Assembly: GCA_030636485.1 (NCBI GenBank)
Contig: DAOVWV010000116.1
Coordinates: forward strand, 1 to 5,954
Reading direction: 5' to 3'
Origin: Methyloprofundus sp.
Lineage (GTDB): Bacteria > Pseudomonadota > Gammaproteobacteria > Methylococcales > Methylomonadaceae
DNA: 5,954 nt
Part shown: one piece after another, positions 5,303-5,954 of the stretch
How positions within the stretch are numbered: the stretch's first letter is position 1
Layout: every line of letters begins with the position of its first letter
Notes under the pieces: generated by a model
Database searches by the model: none
The model's input: only the letters and a program-made list of their open reading frames with translations
Told to the model about the DNA's origin: nothing
Position numbers and translations under genes: made by a program

Positions 5303-5902
5303 TTAATCATCCTCCGCGTAAATAGTGGTGAAATTATAAGGGAAGCCATTGGTATCAATACTAGACATCCATTTTAAGAAAGCAACGACACCTTTTGCTT
5401 CTTCCGGGGTAATATCAAGATTAGGCATTTTTCGTCCCGTACCAAAAGTACGCGCATTTTTTTCAGGATCCATCAGGAACTTCAGCATCTGCTCCTCACG
5501 TAGCTCTACTGTTAGCCAGCCTTGATCCAACCACGCTTTGGTTAAGTCAGGTGCATAATAAGCACCATTTCCAAGTAGTGTATGGCAATTCATGCAGTTT
5601 TTAGCCTGCGTTGTTTTTTTACCCAGAGTCACTAGTTGCTCGGCTTCTTCTTCGCTAAATACTTTGCCAAAGAGTAGTTCCTCGCCACCGATAACCGGCA
5701 TAAACTTATTCAGTTCTTCATCAAACTGATAATCAATTTTTTTATTGATAACGGAATAGGCTGGGACACGCTTTCCACCGGCAGAGGTTTGTTTTAAGGT
5801 ATCAAAGGTTAGTATAACTAGAATTAAAAAAGAACCGGCGGTCACCCACACAGCTACTTTTTTCCAAAAAGACTCGGAAGCCCAACGAGGTGTTTCACTC
5901 AT
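5303..5902 (-). CDS. norC: Nitric oxide reductase cytochrome c subunit C, extended form
   Basis: NorC is the membrane-anchored c-type cytochrome that passes electrons to NorB. The 199-residue product has one uncleaved N-terminal membrane helix (about residues 13-33), leaving the rest in the periplasm. The heme c site is C103-M-N-C106-H107, followed by TLLGNGAYYAPDL as in other NorC proteins; M159 in GRKMPNL is the likely axial ligand, and the end KWMSSIDTNGFPYNF is also typical. Pseudomonas NorC has about 146 residues with its heme histidine at 65, so roughly 40 extra residues lie between helix and heme domain (about 45-95, including PVIGGEELLFGKVFSEEEAEQL). The ATG at 5902 has GGAG seven bases upstream (5913-5910). 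An upstream reading frame overlaps the start by eight bases, and norB follows after one base, so norC-norB form one transcription unit. Confidence 0.96.
   Translation of the reverse strand: MSETPRWASESFWKKVAVWVTAGSFLILVILTFDTLKQTSAGGKRVPAYSVINKKIDYQFDEELNKFMPVIGGEELLFGKVFSEEEAEQLVTLGKKTTQAKNCMNCHTLLGNGAYYAPDLTKAWLDQGWLTVELREEQMLKFLMDPEKNARTFGTGRKMPNLDITPEEAKGVVAFLKWMSSIDTNGFPYNFTTIYAEDD
5311..5315 (-). promoter_or_regulatory. Ribosome binding site of norB, inside the end of norC
   Basis: GGAGG (minus strand) lies within the last codons of norC and ends nine bases before the ATG at 5301. It decides that start over the in-frame ATG at 5310, which touches the site directly, and implies that norB translation follows norC on one message. 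Confidence 0.75.
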
Positions 5903-5954
5903 TTTCTTTCTCCATAGTAGTGATTAAATCAGGATCATCATGGGTTTGTTTACA
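5895..5954 (-). CDS. C-terminal end of an unidentified gene upstream of norC (partial)
   Basis: Of the three minus-strand frames entering the window from its right edge, only one is open. It gives 19 residues ending DLITTMEKENE and stops at TGA (5897-5895), overlapping the norC start in an ATGAGTGA arrangement. The norC ribosome binding site lies inside it. Such short stop-start overlaps are typical of genes in one operon. The tail is hydrophilic and too short to identify. Alternatively this is simply the norC leader and the open frame is chance; 19 open codons are weak evidence alone. Confidence 0.45.
   Translation of the reverse strand, partial: CKQTHDDPDLITTMEKENE

Noticed and set aside
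5302..5358. Longer norB start at 5358
   Set aside because: It would overlap norC by 56 bases, and GGAGG lies at the right distance from the ATG at 5301 instead.
5921..5931. Palindrome TGATTAAATCA upstream of norC as an FNR/NNR box
   Set aside because: The spacing between TGAT and ATCA is three rather than four and the outer T/A bases are lacking. It also lies very close to the norC start, inside a probable upstream gene.

Overview
The window looks like chromosomal DNA of a gammaproteobacterium of moderate to low GC. This is inferred from the protein families and from the Shine-Dalgarno sites. I cannot name the genus. Two unrelated blocks meet tail to tail near 3700-3800.

The right block (3805-5954, minus strand) is a cytochrome c-dependent nitric oxide reductase operon: norC (5303-5902) followed by norB (3805-5301), separated by one base. 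NorB carries every heme b, heme b3 and FeB ligand at spacings that match the Pseudomonas aeruginosa enzyme, so it should be active. NorC has a normal heme c domain but about 40 extra residues between its membrane anchor and that domain. The end of another minus-strand reading frame overlaps the norC start by eight bases, so norCB are probably not first in their operon. No norQ or norD follows norB.

The left block (1-3691) is a divergent pair of transcription units around a 349-bp intergenic region. To the right runs a radical SAM/SPASM-type iron-sulfur enzyme (2351-3691, TTG start with an excellent ribosome binding site). To the left runs a two-gene unit: a cytosolic beta-propeller-like protein with arylsulfotransferase-like repeats (985-2001), then a secreted putative outer-membrane beta-barrel protein of the 'neuromedin U/transporter' type (132-983), one base apart and probably translationally coupled. 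The functions of these three are not known to me. Their arrangement is the best candidate in this window for an undescribed system.

The intergenic region 2002-2350 is rich in signals. It holds a minus-strand promoter candidate, two perfect 9-3-9 palindromes each beside or over a plus-strand promoter candidate, and a near-consensus FNR/DNR-type box. The FNR-type box hints at, but does not prove, shared oxygen or NO control with norCB. The convergent gap 3692-3804 holds an imperfect inverted repeat that may be a terminator or a small repeat element. No tRNA, rRNA, CRISPR array or transposase gene was seen.
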